Shown here: positions 25,086-34,278 of the stretch, piece after piece | Position numbering within the stretch: position 1 is the stretch's first letter | Layout: every line of letters begins with the position of its first letter | Assembly: GCF_965137005.1 (NCBI RefSeq) | Contig: NZ_CBCRXM010000016.1 | Coordinates: forward strand, 6,901-70,900 | Direction: 5' to 3' | Length of the DNA stretch: 64,000 bases | Source of the DNA: Sphingomonas_O antarctica | GTDB taxonomy: Bacteria > Pseudomonadota > Alphaproteobacteria > Sphingomonadales > Sphingomonadaceae | Notes under the pieces: generated by a model | The model's database searches: none | What the model saw: only the letters and a program-made list of their open reading frames with translations | Told to the model about the DNA's origin: nothing | Made by a program: the position numbers and the translations under genes

Positions 25086-26428
25086 GAGGATTTGGTCCAC
25101 AACGCGACCTGCTGGGTCAGATAACTCTGCGTCGCCTTGAACGCGCCGACTTTCGCATCGAGACCGGCATATTGCTTGGCCAGGCGATCCTTATACGCGC
25201 TTTCCTTCGCTTCCATCTTGGTGCGATCGTCGGTGGCCGTCGCCTGTTCGCGCGTCAGGCGGGTGCTGGTGGTGGTCAGCACACCCGATGTCGACAGCGC
25301 CGAGGATTTGATCGCGGCCAGTGCGCCGCCGATCCCCGGATCGGTGATGGAGGTATGCGTCGAATCGCGTTTGGGCACGAACACCGCGACGACGGCGTCG
25401 GGGTTGGCGGTGTAAGCCGTGTCGAACGTCGCCGAACTGAATTGCAGCGTCCCGTCCTTGAGCGTCTGGATGCCGATCGAGCCGAGCGAACCAAAGGCGC
25501 CGGTGCTGACCGTTTGCGACACTAGACTGGCGAGTTGGTTCGACAGCGAGCGCAGTCCCGGATCGCCCTTGGTCGCGGTCATCGCGGCGGCGAGATCGGT
25601 CTTGAGCGCGTTGTAAGCCCCGACGAAATCCTGCAGCGCGGACGAATAGGTCGCCTTGTTGTCCTGCGCGGTCAGGCGGGTGGTGCCTTCCTGCTTCAGG
25701 TTCAGGACGACGCCATAGACCACATCGTCGAGCTTGTTGCTCGGCCGGGTGTAGGTCACGCCATCGACGACGACTTCGGCATTCTGCGCGCCCTGCGTCT
25801 GCGTCATGCCCGCCGCGACATCCGAAAGGCCGGCATCGGTCGAGCTCAGGCTGAATGCTCCTGCCGACCCCGTCGGACCGCGCAGCACCAGCCGATAGCC
25901 GTTGCCGTCATTGACGACGCGCGCGGCGACGCCGGTGCCGGCATCGTTGATCGCGCTGGCAATGTCGTCGAGCGTACCGGTGCCCGAGGCGATCGGCACC
26001 GATTTCGCAACGCCGTTGACGGTCAGGGTAAAGCTGCCCGAACCCTGAATCGTCGTGCGGTCGGTATAGGAAGCCGACAGGCTGTTCTGCGCGAGCGCCA
26101 ATTTGTTGACGGTTACCGCCGTGTCGATGCCTAGCCCCGACGAACCGGCGACTGTCGCCGCATCCAGGACGTTGGCGTTGCTCATCGACAGCGCGGCCTG
26201 AAGCGTGCCGCCCGAGACCACCGCCTGAAGCGATGTCGAAAAGGCTTCGAGGTCGGAGCGCACTAGGCCAACCGCGCTGATGCTCGCCTTGGATGCGGTG
26301 TCGCGCGCGTCGAGCTTGGCGACCTTGGGATCGCGTGACGCGGCAGCCAGGTCGGTGACAAGCTGGGTCACGTTGAGACCGGAGCCGAAGCCAAGGCTGT
26401 TGACGATGTTGGTGCTGGTGGTGACCAT
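25082..26428 (-). CDS. fliD: Filament cap protein FliD
   Basis: 448 residues. The N-terminal FliD block is present (VNSLGFGSGLNVTQLVTDLA), followed by Thr/Ala-rich central domains and a C-terminal coiled segment (DRLAKQYAGLDAKVGAFKAT). Forms the filament cap that folds flagellin at the tip. It lies 29 bases after flhB on the same strand, an unusual place for a late gene, and overlaps fliS. Confidence 0.94.
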   Translation of the reverse strand: MVTTSTNIVNSLGFGSGLNVTQLVTDLAAASRDPKVAKLDARDTASKASISAVGLVRSDLEAFSTSLQAVVSGGTLQAALSMSNANVLDAATVAGSSGLGIDTAVTVNKLALAQNSLSASYTDRTTIQGSGSFTLTVNGVAKSVPIASGTGTLDDIASAINDAGTGVAARVVNDGNGYRLVLRGPTGSAGAFSLSSTDAGLSDVAAGMTQTQGAQNAEVVVDGVTYTRPSNKLDDVVYGVVLNLKQEGTTRLTAQDNKATYSSALQDFVGAYNALKTDLAAAMTATKGDPGLRSLSNQLASLVSQTVSTGAFGSLGSIGIQTLKDGTLQFSSATFDTAYTANPDAVVAVFVPKRDSTHTSITDPGIGGALAAIKSSALSTSGVLTTTSTRLTREQATATDDRTKMEAKESAYKDRLAKQYAGLDAKVGAFKATQSYLTQQVALWTKSS

Positions 26429-26457
26429 GTCTCTATTACGTCTTTTCGAGGCGCGTC

Positions 26458-27597
26458 TTAAGCCTCGGGACGGCCGCGTTCGTCGAAGCGCTTGCCCTCA
26501 GGCACCGCGACCAACGGCTGTGCGCGCCCTTCGGACTGCGCCTTGTCGAGATTGAAGACGAAGGCGAGGATGGTCGCGACCGCGAGATACAGATCGGCCG
26601 GGATGACGCGGCCTGCGCGCGTCGTGAAATAGATGGCGCGCGCCAGCAGCGGATATTCGAGCAGCGGCACGTTCGCTTCCTTGGCCAGCGCCTTGATCGC
26701 CTGCGCGGTTTCGCCGCGGCCGCGTGCCACGACGCTCGGCGCCGCATCCTTGCCGGGGCGATAGCGCAGTGCGACGGCGAAATGCGTCGGGTTGGTTAGG
26801 ATGACGTTGGCTTCGGTCACCGCGCGGCGGGCGGAGCCGTTGAGCAATTCCTGTCGCCGCTGTTTTTGCATGCCCTTGGCTTCGGGGCTGCCTTCGGCTT
26901 CCTTATGCTCCTGCTTAACCTGTTCCTTGGTCATGCGCAGCCGCGCCTGGCGCTGGCGATACTGAACCACCGCGTCGATCCCGCCGATCACCATCAAGGC
27001 GAGCGTCAGCGCCTCGATCAGGCGGATAAGCGTCCCGCCCGCCAGCGCGGCGGCGGTGGCCGGATCGAGCCGGGCAAGGCCGAGCATCGTGTCGAGCTGG
27101 CCGTTGAGCGCCCACCATGCGGACGCGGCGAGCAAGGTCACCTTGAGGACCGATTTCCACAATTCGGTCAGCCCCTGCATCCCGAACATGCGCGACAGGC
27201 CGGCGAGCGGATTGAGCTTGCCGGGCTTGACCGAAAACGCGCCGGGGCGAAATCCGAGCGAGCCGAGCATCGCGGGAGCGGCCACGGCGGCGAGGATCGT
27301 CGCGCCGAACAGGGCGAATAACGGCGCGATGGCATTGGAGGTGACCGCCAGCGCGCGGCCGCCCGGCGCGAAATCGGTGATGTCGGCGGCGCTGAAACTC
27401 AGTCCCGCGCGCAACACATCCTGAAGATGGCCCATGGTCCAGCCACCGCCGACCGCGATCCATCCGGCGCAGGCGGCCATGATCAGGGCGGTGCCGAGGT
27501 CGCGTGACTGGAGAACATCGCCATCGCGCGCGGCATCGGCCTTGCGTTTGGCGGACGGTGCCTCGGTTTGGCTGTCGCGATCGGGTTTGTCGGACAT
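26458..27597 (-). CDS. flhB: Flagellar export switch protein FlhB
   Basis: 379 residues: four N-terminal membrane segments and a cytoplasmic domain holding the autocleavage motif NPTH (VILTNPTHFAVALRY), which sets substrate specificity switching from hook to filament. N-terminus DKPDRDSQTEAPSAKRKADA is typical FlhB. It starts directly beside the fliR stop codon with no gap. Confidence 0.97.
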   Translation of the reverse strand: MSDKPDRDSQTEAPSAKRKADAARDGDVLQSRDLGTALIMAACAGWIAVGGGWTMGHLQDVLRAGLSFSAADITDFAPGGRALAVTSNAIAPLFALFGATILAAVAAPAMLGSLGFRPGAFSVKPGKLNPLAGLSRMFGMQGLTELWKSVLKVTLLAASAWWALNGQLDTMLGLARLDPATAAALAGGTLIRLIEALTLALMVIGGIDAVVQYRQRQARLRMTKEQVKQEHKEAEGSPEAKGMQKQRRQELLNGSARRAVTEANVILTNPTHFAVALRYRPGKDAAPSVVARGRGETAQAIKALAKEANVPLLEYPLLARAIYFTTRAGRVIPADLYLAVATILAFVFNLDKAQSEGRAQPLVAVPEGKRFDERGRPEA

Positions 27598-28377
27598 TTA
27601 CAGCCCCGCGATGACCCGCGCCTGATCGAGACCGAGATCGAGCGCATGTTCGATCGCCATCGCCAGCACGGGGACCGCTAACGCCATCAACCCGAGGCCC
27701 GCGAGGACGGTCACTGGAATGCCGACCGCGAACAGGTTCAGCGCCGGCGCGGCACGCGTGACGACGGCCATGGCGATCTGGACGAGGATCAGTACCGACA
27801 CCACGGGCAGCGCGACGGTCGCGCCCGCCGCGAACATCAGCCCGCCGAAATCGGCCAGCCCGTGCAACGCCTGGGGCGTCAGCCACGACACGCCGGGCGG
27901 GAGCGAGCGGAAACTGCCCATGACGATCTCGATCAGCGCGAGGTGTCCGCCCGAGCACAGGAACAGCACTCCGGCGAGGAGGTTGAGAAACTGGCCGATC
28001 GCGGTCGAGCTGTGGCCCGAGGCCGGATCGTTCATCGACGCGAAGCCGAGGCCCATTGCCGAGCCGATCGATTCCCCCGCGATCAATGCGACCGCGAAGC
28101 CGATCTGCAGCGCGAAGCCGAGAGCGAGGCCGAGCACGACTTCGCCCATCATCATGACGATGCCGCCGACCGAGAGAATCGCATCCATCGACCCGTCGAA
28201 ATGCGCCGCGCTGCTGGCCGGAACGCCGACGGCAAGCGCGAGGATCACGCGGACTTGGACCGGGATGGCCGAGGCGCCAAAAATCGGGGCGGCGAGCAAC
28301 GCCGCGCCGGGCCGTAGCATCGCCAGCATCAGCGTCAGCAGCATCGGCTGAAGCTGCGTAAGCGATGTCGGGATCAT
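27598..28377 (-). CDS. fliR: Flagellar export protein FliR
   Basis: 259 residues with about six membrane segments; the GFASMNDPASGHSSTAIGQF loop is a recognisable FliR/SpaR feature. Part of the FliPQR export core. The start at 28377 overlaps the fliQ stop as ATGA; a longer upstream frame lies within fliQ and is rejected. Confidence 0.96.
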   Translation of the reverse strand: MIPTSLTQLQPMLLTLMLAMLRPGAALLAAPIFGASAIPVQVRVILALAVGVPASSAAHFDGSMDAILSVGGIVMMMGEVVLGLALGFALQIGFAVALIAGESIGSAMGLGFASMNDPASGHSSTAIGQFLNLLAGVLFLCSGGHLALIEIVMGSFRSLPPGVSWLTPQALHGLADFGGLMFAAGATVALPVVSVLILVQIAMAVVTRAAPALNLFAVGIPVTVLAGLGLMALAVPVLAMAIEHALDLGLDQARVIAGL

Positions 28378-28643
28378 CGCACCAGTTCGGGGATGCGCGC
28401 GAAGATATCCTGTGTGAAATCGGTCAGCAGCACGAGGATCGCACTGCCGAACAGGATGATGACCAAGGCGAATACGATCAGTTTGGGGACGAAGGTGAGC
28501 GTCGCTTCGTTGATCGAGGTCGCGGCCTGAACCATGCCGATCAGCACACCGACGACGAGCGTCGGAATGAGCAACGGCGCGCAGGCCAGCATCAGGATCC
28601 ACATCGTGTGCGACGCGGAGGCAACGAAGAAATCGGCTTCCAT
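28374..28643 (-). CDS. fliQ: Flagellar export protein FliQ
   Basis: 89 residues, two membrane helices (LMLACAPLLIPTLVVGVLIG and FALVIILFGSAILVLLTDF) joined by MVQAATSINEATLTFVPK, the FliQ/SpaQ signature. Standard length. Four bases after fliP and overlapping fliR. Confidence 0.97.
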   Translation of the reverse strand: MEADFFVASASHTMWILMLACAPLLIPTLVVGVLIGMVQAATSINEATLTFVPKLIVFALVIILFGSAILVLLTDFTQDIFARIPELVR

Positions 28644-28647
28644 GATG

Positions 28648-29466
28648 CTACCTGACGAACGAACTGGCGAGGCTGCCCATGGTCAGCGCCCAGCCATCGA
28701 CCAGCACGAACAAGAGCAACTTGAACGGCATCGAGATGATCGTCGGCGACAACATCATCATGCCCAGCGACATCAGCGACGAGGCGACGATCAGGTCGAT
28801 GATCAGGAACGGCAGAAAGATCAGGAAGCCGATCTGGAACGACGTCTTCAGCTCCGACGTGACAAACGCGGGCAGCAGGATCGAGAACGGAATATCCTCT
28901 GCCTTGGCCACCGGCTGAACCTTGGCCAGCTTGGTGAACATGCGCACATCGGCCTTGCGCGTCTGCGCCGCCATGAAGTGGTGAAACTGAACGCCCGCAC
29001 GGGCAATGCCCTCGTCGAGCGTGATCTGGTTGGCGTTATAGGGTTTGAGCGCGGTTTCGTTCACCTGCGTCAGCACCGGCTGCATCACGAACAGTGACAG
29101 GAAGAGGCTCAACCCGACCAGCACCTGGTTCGGCGGGGTCTGTTGCAGTCCCAGCGCCTGTCGCAAAATCGACAGCACGATGATGATGCGGGTGAAGCTG
29201 GTCATCATCAGGATCAGCGACGGCAGCACCGTCAACAGGCTCATCAGGATGAGAATTTGCAGCGAGAGCGACAATTGCTGCCCGCCTGCGATCTTGCTCA
29301 GCGCCGCGGCGGGGCCCGGCGTGCCGATCGGCGCCGGTGTCGCAGTGGCAGGGGCGGTGACCTGCGCCACCACCGGCAGCTGCGTCGTCGGCGCGGCTTG
29401 CGCAAAGGCGCTGGCCGGCACGAACAGCAGCAGGATCAGCAGTGCCAAACGCACGAAACTAGGCAT
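28648..29466 (-). CDS. fliP: Flagellar export protein FliP
   Basis: 272 residues with a cleavable-type signal peptide (FVRLALLILLLFVPASAFAQ) and the conserved SpaP/FliP core (MMTSFTRIIIVLSILRQALG and PFLIIDLIVASSLMSLGM). The ATG at 29466 gives an eight-base overlap with fliO, a pattern repeated in this operon; the ATG at 29481 would add five residues and is the alternative. Confidence 0.95.
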   Translation of the reverse strand: MPSFVRLALLILLLFVPASAFAQAAPTTQLPVVAQVTAPATATPAPIGTPGPAAALSKIAGGQQLSLSLQILILMSLLTVLPSLILMMTSFTRIIIVLSILRQALGLQQTPPNQVLVGLSLFLSLFVMQPVLTQVNETALKPYNANQITLDEGIARAGVQFHHFMAAQTRKADVRMFTKLAKVQPVAKAEDIPFSILLPAFVTSELKTSFQIGFLIFLPFLIIDLIVASSLMSLGMMMLSPTIISMPFKLLLFVLVDGWALTMGSLASSFVR

Positions 29467-29731
29467 CGGCGAAGTCGCCATTGCCCTCGGCGATCAGCGT
29501 GATGCCGTTGCGCGATGCGGACACCAGCAGCGTGCGTCCGGCGAACTCGACGACCGCGAGCTTGGTGCCTTGGGCCATCGGGATCGCATCGACGATTTTC
29601 ACCGCGCGTTCCTGTTTACTGAGGCTCATCATCATGCCGCCCTGGGTCTTCTTCCACAGCCATAGGCTACCCCAGGCGATGGCACCGATCAGCGGCACCA
29701 TGATCAACAGGCGAATGATATATTCGGTCAT
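29459..29731 (-). CDS. fliO: Flagellar export accessory protein FliO
   Basis: 90 residues: an N-terminal membrane helix (IIRLLIMVPLIGAIAWGSLW) and a small cytoplasmic domain with IVDAIPMAQGTKLAVVEFAG and LLVSASRNGITLI, as in FliO. Assists FliP assembly. Located between fliN and fliP as expected. The start at 29731 leaves a one-base gap to the fliN stop. Confidence 0.9.
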   Translation of the reverse strand: MTEYIIRLLIMVPLIGAIAWGSLWLWKKTQGGMMMSLSKQERAVKIVDAIPMAQGTKLAVVEFAGRTLLVSASRNGITLIAEGNGDFADA

Positions 29732-29732
29732 G

Positions 29733-30050
29733 TCAGACGCGCCGGTCGAGGCCGAGCAACGCCGCGTCGGGCGCCGCCACTTCGACGCAACGCACGCCAT
29801 AGCGCCCGTCGACGGTGACGATTTCGCCCCGGCCGATCAATGTGCCGTTGGCATAGATTTCGAGCAGGTCGTTGGCCTGGCGGTCGAGTTCGACCACGCT
29901 GCCTTCGCCCAGTTCGAGGAGTTCGGCGAGGCGCAGCGATGCACCGCCGACCTCGACCGACACGCGCACCTTCACACCGCCCAGCAGCGCGAGGTTGCGG
30001 TCGGCGGCGCGCGCGCGCGGCAGATCGGCTTCGATCGACAAATCACTCAC
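29733..30050 (-). CDS. fliN: Flagellar C-ring protein FliN
   Basis: 105 residues holding the SpoA domain (LLGGVKVRVSVEVGGASLRL, then GSVVELDRQANDLLEIYANG). Forms the base of the C-ring and aids export. Starts with GTG in GTGA, overlapping the fliM stop by four bases. Length is typical for short FliN. Confidence 0.95.
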   Translation of the reverse strand: MSDLSIEADLPRARAADRNLALLGGVKVRVSVEVGGASLRLAELLELGEGSVVELDRQANDLLEIYANGTLIGRGEIVTVDGRYGVRCVEVAAPDAALLGLDRRV

Positions 30051-30928
30051 CGTCCAAATCCTCCTTCCATCCGCTCCAGCCTGATGGCGGCGCGGCCATT
30101 TTCTTCACCGATCGTGCCGTGCCCGACCACGCGTCCGCCCACGCTGAGCGGGACAGTGGCGGGCAGCAGCACGGGGATGACGTCGCCCGGCGCGAGACTG
30201 AGCAGGCGTTCGAGCGAGATGTCCGGGCGCGACAGCACCGTGCGCACCGGGAAACGCACATCCATCAACGCGCCCTGCATCGCCCGCTTCCACACCGGCG
30301 ACACGTCGCGCGCGGGCCGCACGTCGCTGTGCAGGCCGGGCAGCCGGTGCAGCGGTTCCTGCGGCACGGCAAAGGTCAGCGGCCAGTCGATCCCGGCACC
30401 GTCGGTGACGGTAAATTCCAGAACTGCCAGCGTCTCGTCGAGTGCCGCCGCCACGGGCTTGGCCACGGCGTGTCCGGCATCCTCGACCCCCGGGGAGAAT
30501 TTCCCGACATCGCTCCAGGCCGAGGCGACGACCGGCGCCAATGCCGCGCCCAGCGAGCGCAGGCTGCGGCGTTCGGCGGGGGTGAATTCGCGCGCCTCAC
30601 CAGCACACACGCCCTCGCCGCCGAAATAGCGGTCGATCGCCGACACGATCAGCGCGAAGGGAAAGGTGATTGTCGCGGAAGCAAAGATTTCGGGAATGGC
30701 GAACCGGACCCAGGCGTGGCTCGCGACCTGTTCCTGCCATGCGTCGTGCTTGGCCGGGCGGACGGCGACGCCCGAAACGCGCACTTCCATGCCGTAACCG
30801 GGCAGCGTCTGCGCGAGGCCACGCGCGAGGCGTTGCGCGACGCGGTCGAGTCCGGGAACTTCCCCCGGCGGCAGGCGCGGCGCGTCGAGCGTCGCGCGCT
30901 CGAACGTCCGCTCGGCGACTGCCGTCAT
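30047..30928 (-). CDS. fliM: Flagellar switch protein FliM lacking the CheY-binding peptide
   Basis: 293 residues. The middle domain has the recognisable SAIDRYFGGEG element and the C-terminus is the SpoA/FliN-like domain (LERLLSLAPGDVIPVLLPA). The family-defining N-terminal CheY-P binding peptide (LSQxEIDALL type) is missing: the chain starts MTAVAERTFERATLDAPRLP and goes straight into the first helix. The ATG overlaps the fliL stop by four bases, so no hidden in-frame extension is likely. It is shorter than the usual ~330 residues, consistent with that loss. Confidence 0.92.
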   Translation of the reverse strand: MTAVAERTFERATLDAPRLPPGEVPGLDRVAQRLARGLAQTLPGYGMEVRVSGVAVRPAKHDAWQEQVASHAWVRFAIPEIFASATITFPFALIVSAIDRYFGGEGVCAGEAREFTPAERRSLRSLGAALAPVVASAWSDVGKFSPGVEDAGHAVAKPVAAALDETLAVLEFTVTDGAGIDWPLTFAVPQEPLHRLPGLHSDVRPARDVSPVWKRAMQGALMDVRFPVRTVLSRPDISLERLLSLAPGDVIPVLLPATVPLSVGGRVVGHGTIGEENGRAAIRLERMEGGFGR

Positions 30929-31539
30929 TGCACCACCAGATTGCTGAAATAGACGTTGTCTACGCCGCCAAAGCCTTCCTTTTCGCGAAGGACTCCGTTG
31001 ATCGACTTGGTCAGCAGGCGCTGGAGCATCTGCTTGCCTTCGGGCGTCGCCAGCACTTCGGCCTGCTGGTCCGACAGGACCATCAGGATCGCCGAACGGA
31101 TCGGCACCATCTGGCGCTCGATATTGTCGCCGACACGGCTGTCGAAATAGGTCGACAGGCTGATGCTGATCTGGGCGAAGCCGCCACCGTCGGCGAGGTT
31201 GGCGGTGAACGCCTGTTCGATCGGGTAATAAGCGACTTCGTACTTCTTGGGGTCGGGCTTGATGGTGTCGCTGGCGGCGGCGACGGTGCCGACACGACGG
31301 GCCGGACCCTTGCTCACCTCATGGCCGTCGCCTTCGGCCGCCGCTTCGTGGGTTTCGGCGCGCAGGACGAGCTTCGGCCGATTGGGGTCCTCATGCGATT
31401 TTTCGGTGGTCGAGCCGCCGAAATACATGCCGGCACCGGCGCCACCGCCGGCGAGCAGCAACGCACCGCCACCGATGAGGATGAGTTTCTTGCCCTTTTT
31501 CTTGGGCTTCGCTTTCGGTTCGTCTTCGCTGTCTGCCAT
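30925..31539 (-). CDS. fliL: Basal-body associated protein FliL
   Basis: 204 residues: a Lys-rich cytoplasmic tail (KPKAK/KKKGKK), one membrane helix (LILIGGGALLLAGGGAGAGM), a charged linker, and the periplasmic FliL domain (ISLSTYFDSRVGDNIERQMV, MLQRLLTKSINGVL). Supports stator function near MotAB. Overlaps fliM by four bases and follows fliK by 11 bases. Confidence 0.94.
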   Translation of the reverse strand: MADSEDEPKAKPKKKGKKLILIGGGALLLAGGGAGAGMYFGGSTTEKSHEDPNRPKLVLRAETHEAAAEGDGHEVSKGPARRVGTVAAASDTIKPDPKKYEVAYYPIEQAFTANLADGGGFAQISISLSTYFDSRVGDNIERQMVPIRSAILMVLSDQQAEVLATPEGKQMLQRLLTKSINGVLREKEGFGGVDNVYFSNLVVQ

Positions 31540-31550
31540 CGTTCGCCCGT

Positions 31551-32549
31551 TCAGGCGAAGCGACCCATCCGCTCCGCCACTGTGTCTTCAGGGCTTGCAG
31601 CAAGCTCCGTGCCAGCCGGGGCGGCGACCTCGATCAGATGGTTAAAAAATGTCGGCGGACGGTGTCCGGCCTGATCCTCACCGGCACTGGTCAGGCTGAA
31701 CTGCACCAACGGGACGCCTTGCGCTTTCAGCCCGTCGACCATTTGCTGGCGCGCATCGGCGATCATGTTGCGCGCCTCGGGCGTGTGCGTCGTCATGCTG
31801 ACGCTTAACCCCGCCGCATGCCGTTCGACCGCGACGTCGAGCGCGCCGAGCGACGGCGGCAGCATGCGGAAACGGACCCGATCCCCTGCCCCCGCGCTCT
31901 CGGCGATATCGCGGCTCAACCGGTCGAGCCACGCCGCGTCGCGCGCGGTATCGACCAGCCGATCGAGCGAAGCGGCGGCGCGATCCGGCTGGGCGACGGT
32001 CGCGACGGCGGTGTCATTGGCTGTCATCAGATCGGCGGGCAGCGACGGTGCGGTCACGAGTGCAGCCAGTGCGCCGGGGTCCGTTGCGGGAATCGGCGCG
32101 CGCTTGTCCGCTTTGGCCGACACATCGTCCAGGCCGAGACGGATGCTCGCCGCCTTCGATGGAACGAGCGCCGGTGGCAGCTGCGCGAAAATGAGGTTGG
32201 GAAGGCTTAACGGCGCGGCATCGTCCTTCGGGTCCTCCGCCGGCTTGTCGTCCGCTTTCGCCGGGTCGGCAGACTTGGCGGCCGTCTTCCCCGGCAGCGC
32301 AGCGCCGGGCAGCAAACTGGTGCGGAGCGACTGGAGCAATGCCTCCAGCGTCTGGTCGGGCGCGGCATTTTTCGCGAGCGCCTTGTCGTCGGCTGGCGGT
32401 GTCGCAGGCGGCGTCTCGGCGGCATCGGCCTGGTCCGCCGTGTCCATCAACTTGTCGAATTTGGCGGCGTCCTTGGACGCGGGACTTGCCGGGTCGTTCG
32501 CCTTGGTGGGCGCGGACGATGCGGTGGCGGTGGCGAGGGCGACGGTCAT
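31551..32549 (-). CDS. fliK: Hook-length control protein FliK
   Basis: 332 residues. The N-terminal two thirds are low-complexity, rich in Ala, Pro, Asp and Lys. The C-terminal hook-length domain is recognisable (RVRFRMLPPSLGALDVAVER, then MIADARQQMVDGLKAQGV), corresponding to the LxPxxLGxvxV and LRxxLxxxG motifs of FliK. Secreted ruler that triggers the FlhB switch. It is on the short side for FliK. Overlaps fliJ by four bases. Confidence 0.9.
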   Translation of the reverse strand: MTVALATATASSAPTKANDPASPASKDAAKFDKLMDTADQADAAETPPATPPADDKALAKNAAPDQTLEALLQSLRTSLLPGAALPGKTAAKSADPAKADDKPAEDPKDDAAPLSLPNLIFAQLPPALVPSKAASIRLGLDDVSAKADKRAPIPATDPGALAALVTAPSLPADLMTANDTAVATVAQPDRAAASLDRLVDTARDAAWLDRLSRDIAESAGAGDRVRFRMLPPSLGALDVAVERHAAGLSVSMTTHTPEARNMIADARQQMVDGLKAQGVPLVQFSLTSAGEDQAGHRPPTFFNHLIEVAAPAGTELAASPEDTVAERMGRFA

Positions 32550-32953
32550 CGGCTGCGCACCCGGCGATTGACGGCCATGGCGCGCAGATCGCGCTGGCGT
32601 TCTTCCTCGGCGCTGCGGCGTTCGTCGAGGCGGGTGATGCGCCGCTCAGCCAGTGCCGCGTGGATGCGGTCCGACTGCGCGGCGGCGGCGGCATGCTGCG
32701 CCGCGCGCTGATGCGGGACCAGCGATTTCTGGGCGAGGTCGAGGCGCTGGGCGAGTTCGCCCATGATCACCAGATCCTGCGCGCGGGCAAAGCCGGGATT
32801 GGCGCTCAGCCCCTGGCGCAAACCGAGGATGCGACTGGAAATACCGGCCAGATGCTGTTCCTTCTGTTCCGCGCTGGCGCTGGCGGCGGCGGCCATCATG
32901 TGCTGGATTTCGCGCGCGCGGATCAGGCGCTGGCGGCGTGCGGCGCTGCTCAT
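32546..32953 (-). CDS. fliJ: Flagellar export protein FliJ
   Basis: 135 residues, strongly helical coiled-coil with abundant Arg, Gln and Ala and no membrane segment, as for FliJ, the ATPase-gate stalk. Assignment relies on the coiled-coil character and the invariant position between fliI and fliK; sequence motifs are weak in this family. Four-base overlaps on both sides. Confidence 0.85.
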   Translation of the reverse strand: MSSAARRQRLIRAREIQHMMAAAASASAEQKEQHLAGISSRILGLRQGLSANPGFARAQDLVIMGELAQRLDLAQKSLVPHQRAAQHAAAAAQSDRIHAALAERRITRLDERRSAEEERQRDLRAMAVNRRVRSR

Positions 32954-34278
32954 TGGCCGAAGCTTTCGACCAAGGCCGCGCGGGCTGTCGGCAAATCGAC
33001 ACGGCTGTCGGCGGATTGGCGCATGAAGTCGAGCAGCTCGGGTCGGCGGGCAATCGCTTCGTCGAGCAACGCGTCCGACCCAGAATTATAAGCGCCCATC
33101 AACACCAGGTCGCGATTTTCCTCATAGGCGGACCATAGACTCCGCATTCGCGACGCGGCGCGAGCGTGTTCGTCATCGACGATGTCGGTCATCACGCGCG
33201 ACAGCGAGCGCCCGATATCGATCGCGGGAAACACGCCTTGTTCGGCCAGTGTGCGCGACAGCACGATGTGTCCGTCGACGATCGCACGCGCGGTATCGAC
33301 CACAGGGTCTTCGGTATCGCCGCCATCGGCGAGCACGGTGTAGATCGCGGTAATCGACCCGCCGCTGCGCTTTTCGCCGCCCGCACGCTCGATGAGCCGC
33401 GGGATGAGGCCGAGCGCGGACGGTGGATAACCCTTGATCGTTGGGGGTTCACCCAGCGCCAGCCCGATCTCGCGCTGGGCGTGGGCCACGCGCGTGAGGC
33501 TGTCGATGAGCAGAAGGACGCGCTTGCCCTCCGACCGAAAGAATTCGGCGATGGCGGTCGCGCGCATCGCCGCGCGCAGGCGCAGAAGTGGCGGATGGTC
33601 GGCGGGCACCGCGACGACGACCGCCTTGCGCTTGGCTTCGCCGGTCAATTTGGTTTCGAGAAAGTCGCTGACCTCGCGGCCGCGTTCGCCGATCAGGCCG
33701 ACGACGATCACGTCGCAATCCGCGCCGCGCAGCATCTGGCCCATCAGCACCGATTTACCGACGCCGGAGCCTGCGACGATGGCGATGCGTTGCCCCTCCC
33801 CGCCCGTCAGCACCGCGTTGACCGCGCGCACGCCGAGGTCCAGCGGCTTGGTGATACGCGCCTGATCGAGTGGGTTGCGCGGACGACCGGCAAGCGGCCA
33901 GCTGAGCCGCATCGGTGGCAATGCTCGCCCGTCGAGCGGTTCACCGCGCGCGCCGATCACCCGGCCGAGCAAGTGCGAGCCGCAACCGACCTGGCTGGCA
34001 TGGCCATCGGGTTCGACAAAGCTGCCGGCACTGACCGGCACGCCGTGATCGAAAGGCGCGATCAAGCTGTGCTCGCCGCGAAAGCCGACGACCTCACCCT
34101 GAATCGAGGCGCCGTCCGCACCGATGATCTTGGCCCCGCCGCCGAGCGATTGGCCGAGGCCGCTGGCTTCGAGGACGACGCCGTCATGCGATTTGAGGAT
34201 GCCAATGCGGCGCGGGCGCGTGTCGATGCTCAGGCCGTCGAGCACCATCGCGGCGGAACTGGCGAGGCGCCCGCTCAT
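32950..34278 (-). CDS. fliI: Flagellum-specific ATPase FliI
   Basis: 442 residues, an F1-beta-like ATPase. Walker A is AGSGVGKSVLMGQM, Walker B is LLLIDSLTRVAHAQREIGLA, and the GERGREV and GSITAIYTVLADGGD elements are near-consensus. Energises export with FliH and FliJ. The start at 34278 overlaps fliH as ATGA; the longer open frame runs into fliH and is rejected. Confidence 0.97.
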   Translation of the reverse strand: MSGRLASSAAMVLDGLSIDTRPRRIGILKSHDGVVLEASGLGQSLGGGAKIIGADGASIQGEVVGFRGEHSLIAPFDHGVPVSAGSFVEPDGHASQVGCGSHLLGRVIGARGEPLDGRALPPMRLSWPLAGRPRNPLDQARITKPLDLGVRAVNAVLTGGEGQRIAIVAGSGVGKSVLMGQMLRGADCDVIVVGLIGERGREVSDFLETKLTGEAKRKAVVVAVPADHPPLLRLRAAMRATAIAEFFRSEGKRVLLLIDSLTRVAHAQREIGLALGEPPTIKGYPPSALGLIPRLIERAGGEKRSGGSITAIYTVLADGGDTEDPVVDTARAIVDGHIVLSRTLAEQGVFPAIDIGRSLSRVMTDIVDDEHARAASRMRSLWSAYEENRDLVLMGAYNSGSDALLDEAIARRPELLDFMRQSADSRVDLPTARAALVESFGQ

